A stretch of DNA of 64,000 nucleotides from Limimaricola hongkongensis DSM 17492. GTDB lineage: Bacteria > Pseudomonadota > Alphaproteobacteria > Rhodobacterales > Rhodobacteraceae. Position numbers and translations under genes: made by a program. Shown piece after piece: positions 1 through 7,752 of the stretch; position 1 is the stretch's first letter, and every line of letters starts with the position of its first letter. Location: contig NZ_KK088650.1 in the NCBI RefSeq assembly GCF_000600975.2, forward strand, positions 434,001 through 498,000. Direction: 5' to 3'. The notes below the pieces were generated by a model. It made no database searches. It was not told where the DNA came from and saw only the letters and a list, made by a program, of their open reading frames with translations.

Positions 1-506
1 TGAAATCGACGATGATCTACGTCACCCACGACCAGATCGAGGCGATGACGCTCGCCGACCGTATCGTCGTGCTCGAGGCGGGGCGCATCGCGCAGGTCGG
101 CACGCCCAAGGAGCTCTACGAGCACCCGGCCAACCTCTTCGTGGCGCAGTTCATCGGCAGCCCGAAGATGAACGTGATGCCCTGCCGCACGGCGGGCGGC
201 GAATGGCGGATCGAGGGCGGGCGCGGCGGCGCCTATCCGGGCGCGCGCGACGCGGTGACGCTCGGCATCCGGCCCGAGCACATCGCGCTTCTGCCCGAGG
301 GCGAGGGGGCCTGCGACGGCACGGTGGACCTGCTCGAATATCTCGGCGCGGACACCTATGTGATCGTCGATTGCGGCGGCGAGGTCGGGCGGATCACGCT
401 GCGGGTGATCGGTGGCACGGATCTGCGGCCGGGACAGCGCGTGGGTCTCGGCTTCGACGCGGAGCGGCTGCATTTCTTCGATGCCGAGGGGCAGGCCGCC
501 CGCTGA
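1..506 (+). CDS. Sugar-type ABC transporter ATP-binding protein, C-terminal part (UgpC/MalK family)
   Basis: Only the last roughly 168 codons are in the window; the reading frame runs in from the left edge (first full codon at base 3) and ends at a TGA. The visible part begins just before the H-loop ([19 protein letters not shown]), goes through the standard linker ([20 protein letters not shown]) and ends in a TOBE-type domain with GIRPEHIAL. This order is that of MalK/UgpC/SmoK-like ATPases, which energise uptake of sugars, polyols or glycerol-3-phosphate on the cytoplasmic face of the membrane. Walker A, the signature motif and the permease genes lie outside the window, so the substrate cannot be named. 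Confidence 0.92.
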   Translation, partial: KSTMIYVTHDQIEAMTLADRIVVLEAGRIAQVGTPKELYEHPANLFVAQFIGSPKMNVMPCRTAGGEWRIEGGRGGAYPGARDAVTLGIRPEHIALLPEGEGACDGTVDLLEYLGADTYVIVDCGGEVGRITLRVIGGTDLRPGQRVGLGFDAERLHFFDAEGQAAR

Positions 507-830
507 GATCCGCGCCCGCGCCGCGCCGCCGGGCGGTCGCCGCGACCGGCGGAGACCGAAAGCAAGCGGCTCCCCCGGCGCGTCGGTGCGCCGGGGAAAC
601 GCGTGCGGCATGCGGCCGTCTTCCGCCCGGTGGTGTGGCGCGCGGAGCCGGCCCGAAACCCGGCCCGGAACCCGGCCTGTCACCGGGAACGGGACGGGCG
701 ACCGGCTGGTCCGCGACCTCCGCATCATCGCCCGCACCGGGTGCCGTTCCGGCAGCCAGCCGTCTTCAGCCGGTCGCGCAGCGCGCGGCGTCTTGACGGC
801 AAGACCAACAGCGGCCACGGTCCCACGCGA
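507..830. other. Intergenic region without a recognised gene
   Basis: This GC-rich stretch lies between the ABC ATPase stop codon and the start of the cobalamin riboswitch. Apart from the hairpin at 573-596 I see no conserved element. It should contain the promoter for the riboswitch transcript, but I could not pick out a convincing -35/-10 pair. The open frames crossing it are arginine/proline-rich GC artefacts. Confidence 0.6.
573..596 (+). terminator. Perfect 9-bp GC hairpin after the ABC ATPase gene
   Basis: CCCCGGCGC (573-581) pairs perfectly with GCGCCGGGG (588-596) around a 6-base loop, about 65 bases after the upstream stop codon. No T-run follows, so this is a transcript-end hairpin at best rather than a classical intrinsic terminator. 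Confidence 0.4.
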
Positions 831-1014
831 TGGTTCCCGCGCGCCGCAACAGGCGATCGGGATGAAAAGGGAACACGGTGCGGTGTAGCCATCAGGCGCC
901 AAATCCGTGACTGCCCCCGCAACTGTAAGCGGCGAGCCCCCGGCATGACCACTGGACCGCACCGGTCCGGGAAGGGTCGGGACGGCCACGACCCGCGAGT
1001 CAGGAGACCTGCCA
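831..1014 (+). promoter_or_regulatory. Cobalamin (AdoCbl) riboswitch
   Basis: The conserved order of a cobalamin riboswitch is present: GGTTCCC, then GATGAAAAGGGAACACGGTG (861-880), AATCCGTGACTGCCCCCGCA with AACTGTAAGCGGCGAGC (the B12-box core, about 902-937), a variable arm, GGGAAGGGTCGG, and the closing CGCGAGTCAGGAGACCTGCC (about 994-1013). This RNA binds adenosylcobalamin or another cobalamin in the 5' leader and lowers expression of uptake genes when the cofactor is plentiful. The first long gene downstream is a BtuF-type binding protein with BtuC and BtuD partners, which fits. Confidence 0.95.
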
Positions 1015-1062
1015 TCGCTGTTTTGTAACCCATCGGGCGGGGTGTCCCGGGGAGGAAAGGCG

Positions 1063-1143
1063 ATGAGCATATCGGCCGATCGGCCGCGCATCCGTCCCGG
1101 CGCCCCCAAAGGGCAGTGGCGATGCGCATCATGTTTCACCTGA
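1063..1143 (+). CDS. Candidate 26-residue leader peptide after the riboswitch
   Basis: An ATG at 1063 sits 7 bases after a strong ribosome binding site (GGAGG at 1051-1055, extended to GGAGGAAAGG) immediately downstream of the riboswitch. The frame has 26 codons, ends with CASCFT (a CxxC near the end) and stops at 1141-1143, about 150 bases before the btuF-like start. It matches no family I know. It could be a translated leader peptide, a remnant of a lost gene, or chance; the ribosome binding site is much better than that of the btuF-like gene itself. Confidence 0.3.
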   Translation: MSISADRPRIRPGAPKGQWRCASCFT

Positions 1144-1295
1144 TTTTCGGGCCCGATCCGGGCCGGTGGCGCCTCGGGGCGACCACCCGTTGCCGCCTGC
1201 GCGGCCGGGCCGCGATGCGCCGCTTCGGTCGAAGCGCGCCGGTTCGGAAAACAGGCCGCCCCGCCCCCCGAACCCTTCATTATCGGAGCCTTCGC

Positions 1296-2228
1296 ATGAT
1301 CCCCCGCCTCCTCGCCGTGACGATTGCATTCGCCGCCCCCACCGCCTTCGCGCAGGCGGCCGAGATCGAGACCTGCCACGGCCCCCAGTCCTTCGAGACG
1401 GCGCCGACGCGCGCGATCACCCTGAACCAGCAGGCGACCGAGGTGATGCTGGCGCTGGGCCTCGAAGACCGCCTGATCGGCACCGCCTACATGGATGACG
1501 AGATCCCCGAGGCGTGGCGCGCGGCCTATGACAGCGTGCCGGTCCTGTCCGAGAAATACCCCGCGCGGGAAATCGTGCTGGCCGAGGAGCCGGACTTTCT
1601 CTTCGCGGGTTTCGGCTCGGCCTTCGGCGCGGACAATCTCGGCGCGGCCGGGGACTGGCAGGATCTCGGCATCGGGACCTATCTCGCGGACGCGTCCTGC
1701 AGCGCGCATCATCCCGAGGACGAAGCCCTTGGCATCGAGCCGGTGTTCACCGACATCGCGACGATCGGCGACATCTTCGGCGTCGAGGACCGCGCGGCGA
1801 CCGTGGCGGACGAGCTGCGCGCCCGCTTCAAAGCGGTCGAGGGCGCCGCCCCCGGCGACGGCCTGACCGCCTTCCTGTTCGACAGCGGCGAGACCGCGCC
1901 CTACACCGCCGGCTGCTGCGGCGCGCCGGCGGCGCTGATGAAACAGGTCGGGCTAAAGAGCATCACCGCCGACGTCGAGGGCCACTGGGCCGAGGTGAGC
2001 TGGGAAACCATCGCCGCCGCCGCGCCCGACGTGATCGTGCTGATCGAAGCCGACTGGTCCACCGCCGAGGCCAAGCGAAGCCACATGGAAAACGACCCCG
2101 TCCTGTCGCAGCTCTCCGCCGTGCGCGAAGGCCGTTTCGTGACGGTGCCGTTCTCGCAGACCGTGCTGGGCATGCAGTTCGTCGACGGTGTCGAGACCCT
2201 CGCGGCCCAGCTCGATGCGTTGAAGTGA
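1296..2228 (+). CDS. ABC transporter substrate-binding protein, BtuF-type (cobalamin/cobalt-related uptake)
   Basis: A 310-residue periplasmic binding protein. Residues 1-23 form a signal peptide (MIPRLLAVTIAF...FAQA), followed by the helical-backbone fold of metal-chelate and vitamin B12 receptors: a conserved TEVMLALGLEDRLIGTAY segment early in the first lobe and SWETIAAAAPDVIVL in the second. It should capture the substrate and deliver it to the permease encoded directly after it. The start at 1296 was chosen because the signal peptide begins there, although the frame is open further upstream. The cobalamin riboswitch argues for a corrinoid or cobalt-related substrate. A Cys-Cys pair (AGCCGAPAAL) is unusual. 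The subfamily also resembles receptors annotated for other ligands, so specificity is inferred from context. Confidence 0.85.
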   Translation: MIPRLLAVTIAFAAPTAFAQAAEIETCHGPQSFETAPTRAITLNQQATEVMLALGLEDRLIGTAYMDDEIPEAWRAAYDSVPVLSEKYPAREIVLAEEPDFLFAGFGSAFGADNLGAAGDWQDLGIGTYLADASCSAHHPEDEALGIEPVFTDIATIGDIFGVEDRAATVADELRARFKAVEGAAPGDGLTAFLFDSGETAPYTAGCCGAPAALMKQVGLKSITADVEGHWAEVSWETIAAAAPDVIVLIEADWSTAEAKRSHMENDPVLSQLSAVREGRFVTVPFSQTVLGMQFVDGVETLAAQLDALK

Positions 2229-3235
2229 CGTCGGCGCGCACCACGCTGCTCTGGCCGGTGTCGCTCGCGCTGCTGGGCGCTTCGATGCTGGCCGGGGTGT
2301 TCTGGGGCACCGCGGCGATCGGCTGGGCCGACCGCTGGGCGATCCTGACCGGCGATGCGGACGCGCCCCGGTCGCTGAGCCTGATCGTCTGGCAGTGGCG
2401 GCTGCCGCGCGTGCTGGCCGTCGCGCTGATCGGCGCCGGGCTGTCGCTCGCGGGGGCGCTGATGCAGACGGCGCTGCGCAACCCGCTGGCCGACCCCTAC
2501 CTGATGGGCCTGTCCTCGGGTGCTTCGGCGGCGGCGGTGGCGATGATCATCTGGGCCCCGGCCTGGATCGTCGCGGCGCTGGGCGTGCCCGCCGCCGCCT
2601 TCCTCGGCGCCTGCGCGGCCTTCGCGATCACGCTGGGGCTGTCGGTGCGGCCCGGCCGGATGCTGTCGCCGCTCGTCGTCATCCTCGCCGGGGTCGCGGT
2701 GTCGCTGATGTTCCAGTCGCTGACCGCGTTCTTTCTCTATCTCGGCGACCCACAGGCCACCCGCGCCGCGCTCGGATGGCTGATGGGCACCGCGGCGGGG
2801 ACCGGCTGGGGCGACCTGCCGGTGCCGCTGGTCGCCACGGCGGTCGTGGCGGCGGGCGCGCTGTGGCGGGCGGGCGACCTCGACATGCTGCTCCTGGGCG
2901 ACGAGCGCGCGGCGGCGCTCGGCCTTCGGGTCGCGCCATTGCGCCTCGCGATCTTCGCCGGGGCGGCGCTGCTCACCGGGCTGTCGGTCGCGCTGGCGGG
3001 GATCGTCGGCTTCGTCGGGCTGATCGTGCCGCACATGGCGCGACTTTTGACCGGCGCGCGGCACCGGCGGCTTCTGCCGCTAGCGATGCTCTTGGGGGCG
3101 GTGGTGCTGGTCTGCGTCGACCTGCTCTGCCGCACCCTGCTCGCGCCCGAGGAGCTGCCGCTCGGCGTGCTGCTGGCGCTGTTCGCGGCGCCGCCCTTCA
3201 TCTTCATCCTGCGCAGGGTCCGCGATGTCCTCTGA
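2225..3235 (+). CDS. ABC transporter permease, FecCD/BtuC family
   Basis: A 336-residue, mostly hydrophobic protein with about nine to ten membrane spans. It carries the family hallmarks GLSSGASAAAVA after the third span and GIVGFVGLIVPHMARLLTG near the cytoplasmic coupling helices. As a homodimer it would form the channel of the importer with the preceding binding protein and the following ATPase. It begins with GTG overlapping the previous stop (GTGA at 2225-2228), so the genes are translationally coupled. Length matches the family. Substrate assignment (corrinoid) rests on the riboswitch. Confidence 0.9.
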   Translation: MTSARTTLLWPVSLALLGASMLAGVFWGTAAIGWADRWAILTGDADAPRSLSLIVWQWRLPRVLAVALIGAGLSLAGALMQTALRNPLADPYLMGLSSGASAAAVAMIIWAPAWIVAALGVPAAAFLGACAAFAITLGLSVRPGRMLSPLVVILAGVAVSLMFQSLTAFFLYLGDPQATRAALGWLMGTAAGTGWGDLPVPLVATAVVAAGALWRAGDLDMLLLGDERAAALGLRVAPLRLAIFAGAALLTGLSVALAGIVGFVGLIVPHMARLLTGARHRRLLPLAMLLGAVVLVCVDLLCRTLLAPEELPLGVLLALFAAPPFIFILRRVRDVL

Positions 3236-3989
3236 ACCGCTGCTGCGCATCCGTGACCTGCAGGTCGAGGCCGGGGGGCTGCCGCGGGTGCACGGCGTCT
3301 CGCTCGACGTGGGCGAGGGGTGCTTTCACGGGCTGCTGGGGCCCAACGGGGCGGGCAAGACAACGGTGCTGCGCGTGCTCTACCGCGCCGCCCGCGCGCG
3401 GGCGGGCACGATCGCGCTGGCGGGGCGCCCCATGCGCGACTGGACACCGCGCGACTGGGCCCGCGCCACCGGCGCGTTGGTGCAGGAAAGCGGGTTGCTG
3501 TCGGGCCTGTCGGTCCGCGACGTGGTGGAGATCGGCCTGGCCCGGAGTGGTCTGCCGCCCGAGGCCTGCGCCGCCCGGATCGACGAGGCGCTGGCGCTGG
3601 TCGGTCTCGCCGAGCGGCAGGATCAGGACGCCTCGACGCTGTCGGGCGGCGAGCAGCAGCGCACCCACATGGCGCAGCTTCTGGCGCGCGACCCGGCGCT
3701 CTACATCCTCGACGAGCCGACCAACCATCTCGACCTGCATTACCAGCTGGTGCTGCTCGACGAGGTCAAGCGGCGCGGCCGGACGGTGCTGGCGACCTTC
3801 CACGATCTCGCCATGGCCGCGCGCTACTGCGACAGCGTCACGGTGATGGCCGATGGCCGCTCCGTCGCCTCCGGCGCGCCCGGCGCCACGCTCACGCCGG
3901 AGCTTCTGCGCCGGGTCTACAGCGTCGAGGCGCAGCTCGACGGGGCGCTGCTGCGGCTCGATGGCCCGGTGCGCCGCGATCCGCGCTGA
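3225..3989 (+). CDS. ABC transporter ATP-binding protein, BtuD/FepC family
   Basis: A 254-residue ATPase with every motif in place: Walker A GPNGAGKTT near residue 43, Q-loop region ALVQESGLL, signature LSGGEQQR, Walker B with D-loop LYILDEPTNHLDLH, and H-loop TFHDLAMA. It powers uptake through the preceding FecCD-type permease. The ATG lies 11 bases inside the permease gene, so the three genes form one operon. Its 3' end overlaps the convergent DUF6525 gene by about 98 bases. Confidence 0.92.
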   Translation: MSSEPLLRIRDLQVEAGGLPRVHGVSLDVGEGCFHGLLGPNGAGKTTVLRVLYRAARARAGTIALAGRPMRDWTPRDWARATGALVQESGLLSGLSVRDVVEIGLARSGLPPEACAARIDEALALVGLAERQDQDASTLSGGEQQRTHMAQLLARDPALYILDEPTNHLDLHYQLVLLDEVKRRGRTVLATFHDLAMAARYCDSVTVMADGRSVASGAPGATLTPELLRRVYSVEAQLDGALLRLDGPVRRDPR

Positions 3990-4245
3990 CCGCCCCGGAA
4001 AACGCCGAGAGCCGGTCACGGGACAGGGTCTTGCGTTCGGCCCGGTCGAGCCGGGCGAGGATCATGTCATCGGTCGCGCCCTCGCGCCGCGCCTTGAGCC
4101 AGATCTTCCGGCAGGAGGCGGGCGACCAGGGCAGGGCCGCCTGCGCCAGCCACGCCCGCAGCGGCGCGGGCAGCGCGTCATAGGCCCGCATCGGGTCGCC
4201 CTCGCGGCTGCGGCGGCGCAGCGTGGTGGAAAGGTTGCGGTTCAT
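3892..4245 (-). CDS. DUF6525 family protein
   Basis: Starting at MNRNLSTTLRRRSREGDPMR (ATG at 4245) the protein is 117 residues. Its first 80 or so residues match a small conserved family of Rhodobacteraceae with the pattern GDPMRAYDALP, LRAWLAQAALPWSP and ARLDRAE. No catalytic motif is visible; it is basic and probably cytosolic, and the function is unknown. The last 35 residues are low-complexity Ala/Arg/Pro and are encoded antisense to the end of the ATPase gene. That tail looks like read-through into the neighbour rather than a conserved domain, perhaps after loss of an earlier stop. Confidence 0.7.
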   Translation of the reverse strand: MNRNLSTTLRRRSREGDPMRAYDALPAPLRAWLAQAALPWSPASCRKIWLKARREGATDDMILARLDRAERKTLSRDRLSAFSGAVSADRGAPGHRAAAAPRRAAPRRCRPGAEAPA

Positions 4246-4433
4246 GGGATCGTCTTCGAATCTGGGGGCCGGGTTCGGGGCCGTGGCTGGGGCAGGGGCG
4301 ATGGCCTCGGCCATGCCCGCGGCGCGGGCGCCGCGTTGCCCGGCCCCCGATCGGCCCCATGGCTCGCGGATCGGCGCGTGTTCTCCCTGCGCCCCGCCCT
4401 GGCCTGCGATGCGGCGGGGCGGGGCGCGGTGGT

Positions 4434-5558
4434 TCAGGAGGCGCAGCCGGCGATGTCGTCGGCGATGGCGCGGATCAGCTCGGGGTAGAAGCCCGGCCCC
4501 GGCTCGAGATCGAAGCCGAGCGGATCGATGACCGCAGCCTTGGCCTCGGTGCCCTCGGTGACGGTCGCGACGAGGCTCTGGTTGAACTGCGGCTCGGAGA
4601 AGACGCAGGCAACGCCGAGATCGCGGACCCGGTCGCGCACCTCCTCGATCCGGGCCGGGCTCGGGTCGGAGGCATCGCTGAGCGAGATCGCGCCGGCGGC
4701 CGAGAGGCCGAAGCGGGTCTCGTAGTAGTGGTAGGCGTCGTGGAACACGACGAAGCCGATCTCGCCCGCCGCATTGAGCGTCTCGCGCGCCCCGGCGGTC
4801 GCGGCGTCGATCTCCTCGCGGCCCGCGGCGGCATTGGCGCGGTAGGTCTCGGCGTTGTCGGGGTCGAGCGCGGCGAGCTCATCGGCGATCAGGCCGAGCC
4901 AGACCTTGCCGTTCTCGGGGTCGAGCCACGCATGCGGGTCGATGCCGTCATGGTCGTGGCCCTCATGGCCGCCATCCGCGTGGTCCTCGTGGTCGTCATG
5001 CCCGTGGTCGTCATGATCGTCATGCGCGTGTTCGTCATGGGACGCCTCGTCCTCATGCCCGGCATGGTCATCCTCATGCGCGTGGTCGGCGTGATCTTCG
5101 CCTTCGTGATCGGCGTGATCCTCTTCGCCTTCATGCCCGGCGTGCTCCTCATCCGCATGCGCCTCGCCATGCTCGTGATCGTGGTCGTCGAAGACCGCGC
5201 CCTCGCGAAACGCCAGCACGTCGAGACCCGGCGCGTCGAGCAGCTCGACCACCAGCGCATCCGCGGCCAGCGTGTCGATCGTCTCGTCGAGCCACGGCTC
5301 GAGCGCCGGGCCGACCCAGAACACCGCGTCCGCCCGGTCGAGCGCGCGCGCCTCGGAAGGGCGCATCGCGTAGTCATGCGGCGAGCTGCCGGGCTGCACG
5401 ATCAGGTCGGGCGTGCCGAGACCCTCCATCACGCGGGCCACGAGGCCATGCACCGGCGCGATGTCGGTCGCGACGCGCGGCGCTTCGGCGGCGGCGCCCG
5501 AGGCCACGGTCAGCGCGAGGGCACAGCCGATCAGCGATCGTTCGGGGGTCATGGACAT
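4434..5558 (-). CDS. znuA: Zinc ABC transporter substrate-binding protein ZnuA
   Basis: A 374-residue periplasmic zinc receptor of the cluster A-I family. Residues 1-24 are a signal peptide; SSPHDYAMRPS (about 58-68) holds the first metal-ligand His, DPHAWLDPENG (about 207-217) the second, and a further His lies in VVFHDAYHYYETRFGL. Between about residues 126 and 203 is a long His/Asp/Glu loop with about 24 histidines, larger than the usual ZnuA loop. The start follows GGAG by a few bases. The gene diverges from zur-znuCB across two candidate Zur sites, so zinc-starvation induction is expected. The C-terminal Cys in GCAS may pair with an internal Cys. Confidence 0.95.
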   Translation of the reverse strand: MSMTPERSLIGCALALTVASGAAAEAPRVATDIAPVHGLVARVMEGLGTPDLIVQPGSSPHDYAMRPSEARALDRADAVFWVGPALEPWLDETIDTLAADALVVELLDAPGLDVLAFREGAVFDDHDHEHGEAHADEEHAGHEGEEDHADHEGEDHADHAHEDDHAGHEDEASHDEHAHDDHDDHGHDDHEDHADGGHEGHDHDGIDPHAWLDPENGKVWLGLIADELAALDPDNAETYRANAAAGREEIDAATAGARETLNAAGEIGFVVFHDAYHYYETRFGLSAAGAISLSDASDPSPARIEEVRDRVRDLGVACVFSEPQFNQSLVATVTEGTEAKAAVIDPLGFDLEPGPGFYPELIRAIADDIAGCAS

Positions 5559-5569
5559 CGAAGGCTCCT

Positions 5570-5584
5570 GTGATTATATAACAC
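5570..5584. promoter_or_regulatory. Candidate Zur operator, znuA-proximal
   Basis: GTGATTATATAACAC is a near-perfect AT-rich palindrome lying 12 bases upstream of the znuA start, in a region that is otherwise GC-rich. Fur-family zinc repressors bind sites of this shape (GTTATATNATAAC-like). Identification rests on symmetry and context. Confidence 0.65.
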
Positions 5585-5604
5585 GCAGCGCCTTGTAGGC
5601 TGTA

Positions 5605-5619
5605 TGATATAACATATCA
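5605..5619. promoter_or_regulatory. Candidate Zur operator, zur-proximal
   Basis: TGATATAACATATCA has perfect 6-base inverted arms (TGATAT/ATATCA) and lies 26 bases upstream of the zur start, 35 bases centre-to-centre from the first palindrome. It probably lets Zur control its own znuCB operon. It is a second, slightly different, AT-rich palindrome. Confidence 0.55.
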
Positions 5620-5644
5620 ACCCCAATCCGAGCAGGAGATCGCG

Positions 5645-6121
5645 ATGACGAGCCAGGCGTTCGAAGCGCATGACCATCGAAGCTGCATCGCCGAGGGCGT
5701 GGCCTCGGCCGTGCAGATCTGCGCCGAGCGCAATCTCCAGCTCACCAAGGCGCGCCAGCGCGTGCTGGAGATCCTGCTTTCCGAGCATCGGGCGATGGGC
5801 GCCTACGAGATCCTCGAAGTGCTGCGCGCCGAGGGGCTGGGCTCGCAGCCGCCGGTGGCCTACCGGGCGCTCGAATTCCTGACCAAGCACGGCTTCGCGC
5901 ATCGGATCGAGCGGCTCAACGCCTTCATTGCCTGCACGCATGTCGATAATGCGCATGCGCCGGTCTTCCTGATCTGCCGCGCCTGCGAGCGCGTGGTCGA
6001 GGCCGAGGCCGATCCCGCGCAGGGCGAGATCGACCGCGCCGCCAGACAGGCGGGCTTCGTCGTCGAGCGCGCCGTGCGCGAGGCCGAGGGGCTCTGCCCC
6101 GCCTGCGCGAGCGGGGCCTGA
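5645..6121 (+). CDS. zur: Zinc uptake regulator Zur (Fur family)
   Basis: A 158-residue Fur-family repressor. The N-terminal winged helix contains LTKARQRVLEILLSEHRAMG, then GAYEILEVLRAEG and the recognition region PPVAYRALEFLTKHGFAHRI. The C-terminal dimerisation domain has the structural zinc cysteines CRAC and CPAC, and HVDNAHAPVFLICRAC. Zinc-loaded protein should repress znuA and its own operon through the two palindromes just upstream. The start follows AGGAGATCGCG. The znu neighbours make Zur far more likely than Fur or Mur. znuC begins 5 bases after its stop. Confidence 0.95.
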   Translation: MTSQAFEAHDHRSCIAEGVASAVQICAERNLQLTKARQRVLEILLSEHRAMGAYEILEVLRAEGLGSQPPVAYRALEFLTKHGFAHRIERLNAFIACTHVDNAHAPVFLICRACERVVEAEADPAQGEIDRAARQAGFVVERAVREAEGLCPACASGA

Positions 6122-6126
6122 TCCGC

Positions 6127-6891
6127 ATGGCACATCCCCTGGTCAAGGCGCGCAACCTGACCGTCCGCCACGGCGAGACGACGGTGCTGCACAATGTCGA
6201 CCTGCATGTCGATGCGGGCGAGATCGTCACCATCGTCGGCCCCAACGGCTCGGGCAAATCGACGCTGATCGCGGCGCTGCTGGGCGGCGTGCGCCCGGTG
6301 ACGGGCGGGGTCGAGCGGGCGCGCGGCCTGCGCATCGGCTACGTGCCGCAGCGGCTGGTGCTCGATCCGACCCTGCCGATGACGGTCGAACGGTTTCTCG
6401 GCCTGCCGCGCCGGGTTTCCTCGGCCCGCGCGGCCGAGGCGCTGGAGCGCGCGGGCGTGCCCGATATCGGCGACCGGCAGATGGCGGCGCTTTCGGGCGG
6501 GCAGTTCCAGCGGGCGCTTCTGGCCCGCGCGATCCTCGAGGAGCCGCAGCTGCTCATCCTCGACGAGGCCACCGCCGGGCTCGACCAGCCCGGCTCGGCC
6601 GCCTTCTACCGGCGGATCGAGGAGGTGCGCCGCGACACCGGCTGCGGCGTGCTGATGATCAGCCACGATCTGCACGTGGTGATGAGCGCCTCGGACCGGG
6701 TGATCTGCCTCAACGGCCATGTCTGCTGCGAGGGCACGCCCGAGGTCGTCGCCGCCGCCCCCGATTACCGGCGGCTGTTCGGCGCGGGCACCCGCGGCGC
6801 GCTGGCGCTCTATCGCCATCACCACGATCACGAACACGACCACCCGCATCATCACCATCACCACGATCATCCGCAGGACGCCGCAGAATGA
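6127..6891 (+). CDS. znuC: Zinc ABC transporter ATP-binding protein ZnuC
   Basis: A 254-residue ATPase with Walker A GPNGSGKST, signature LSGGQFQR, Walker B LLILDEATAGLDQPG (Ala replaces the common Pro after Glu) and H-loop ISHDLHVVM. It drives zinc import with ZnuB. The last 25 residues are an extended His-rich tail (HHHDHEHDHPHHHHHHDH), a likely cytoplasmic zinc-binding segment that complements the His-rich loop of ZnuA. It sits between zur and znuB and overlaps znuB by four bases. Confidence 0.95.
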   Translation: MAHPLVKARNLTVRHGETTVLHNVDLHVDAGEIVTIVGPNGSGKSTLIAALLGGVRPVTGGVERARGLRIGYVPQRLVLDPTLPMTVERFLGLPRRVSSARAAEALERAGVPDIGDRQMAALSGGQFQRALLARAILEEPQLLILDEATAGLDQPGSAAFYRRIEEVRRDTGCGVLMISHDLHVVMSASDRVICLNGHVCCEGTPEVVAAAPDYRRLFGAGTRGALALYRHHHDHEHDHPHHHHHHDHPQDAAE

Positions 6892-7685
6892 TGCTCGACG
6901 ATTTCATGACCCGCGCCGCGCTGGCCGGGATCGGCACCGGGCTCGCCGCGGCGCCGCTGGGCTGCTTCGTGGTCTGGCGGCGCATGGCCTATTTCGGCGA
7001 CGCGACCGCCCATGCCGCGATCCTCGGCGTGGCGCTGTCTCTGGCGTTGTCGCTGCCGGTCTTCGTGGGCACCTTGGTGGTGGCGCTGGTGATGGCGACG
7101 ATCGTCGCCGTGATCTCGGGGCGCGGCTACGCGATGGACACGCTTCTGGGCGTGATGGCGCATTCGGCGCTGGCCTTCGGCCTTGTCGGCGTGACCTTTC
7201 TCGACGGGGTGCGCATCGACCTCATGGCCTATCTCTTCGGTGACATCCTGTCGGTGTCGCGCGGCGATCTGGCGGTGGTCTGGGGCGGCGCGGCGCTGGT
7301 GCTGGCGTTGATCGGCTGGCGCTGGTCGGCGCTGCTGACATCGACGCTCAACCCCGATCTCGCCCGCGCCGCCGGCATCGACCCCAAGCGCGAGCAGCTG
7401 GTGCTGACGCTCGCGCTCGCCGTGGTGGTGGCGGTGGCGATCAAGGTGGTGGGCGTGCTGCTGATCACCGCGCTGCTGATCATCCCGGCCGCCACGGTCC
7501 GGCCCTTTGCCTCGACGCCCGAGCGCATGGGCATTCTCGCGGCGCTCGTGGCGATGGTCTCGGCCTGGGCAGGGCTGCGCGCCTCTTATGCGCTCGACAC
7601 GCCGACCGGCCCCACCATCGTCTGCGTCACCGCGCTGCTGTTCAGCCTGTCGACCGTGGCCTCGGGGCTGCGCCGCGCGGGGTAG
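6888..7685 (+). CDS. znuB: Zinc ABC transporter permease ZnuB
   Basis: A 265-residue ABC-3 family permease with about seven to eight membrane spans. Family features are GCFVVWRRMAYFGDATAHAA near residues 25-45, the SHSAL-like segment MAHSALAFGL, and VKVVGVLLITALLIIPAATV (here with IKVVG) near the C-terminal coupling region. It forms the membrane channel for zinc with ZnuC. The ATG overlaps the znuC stop (ATGA), so translation is coupled in the zur-znuC-znuB operon. Confidence 0.95.
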   Translation: MMLDDFMTRAALAGIGTGLAAAPLGCFVVWRRMAYFGDATAHAAILGVALSLALSLPVFVGTLVVALVMATIVAVISGRGYAMDTLLGVMAHSALAFGLVGVTFLDGVRIDLMAYLFGDILSVSRGDLAVVWGGAALVLALIGWRWSALLTSTLNPDLARAAGIDPKREQLVLTLALAVVVAVAIKVVGVLLITALLIIPAATVRPFASTPERMGILAALVAMVSAWAGLRASYALDTPTGPTIVCVTALLFSLSTVASGLRRAG

Positions 7686-7752
7686 GCCCGGCGCCGCGTT
7701 CCGCCGACCGGGGCCGGCCCCGGCCGCAAGCGGATGGCCGGAAGGCGCGTGT

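Noticed and set aside
1901..3064. 387-codon open frame on the minus strand antisense to the BtuF/BtuC-type genes
   Set aside because: Arg/Gln/His-rich shadow in a region with two recognised plus-strand genes.
4930..5190. Repetitive DNA that at first looks like a tandem repeat or CRISPR-like array
   Set aside because: The repetition comes from His/Asp/Glu codons in the ZnuA loop; unit length varies and the frame is open.
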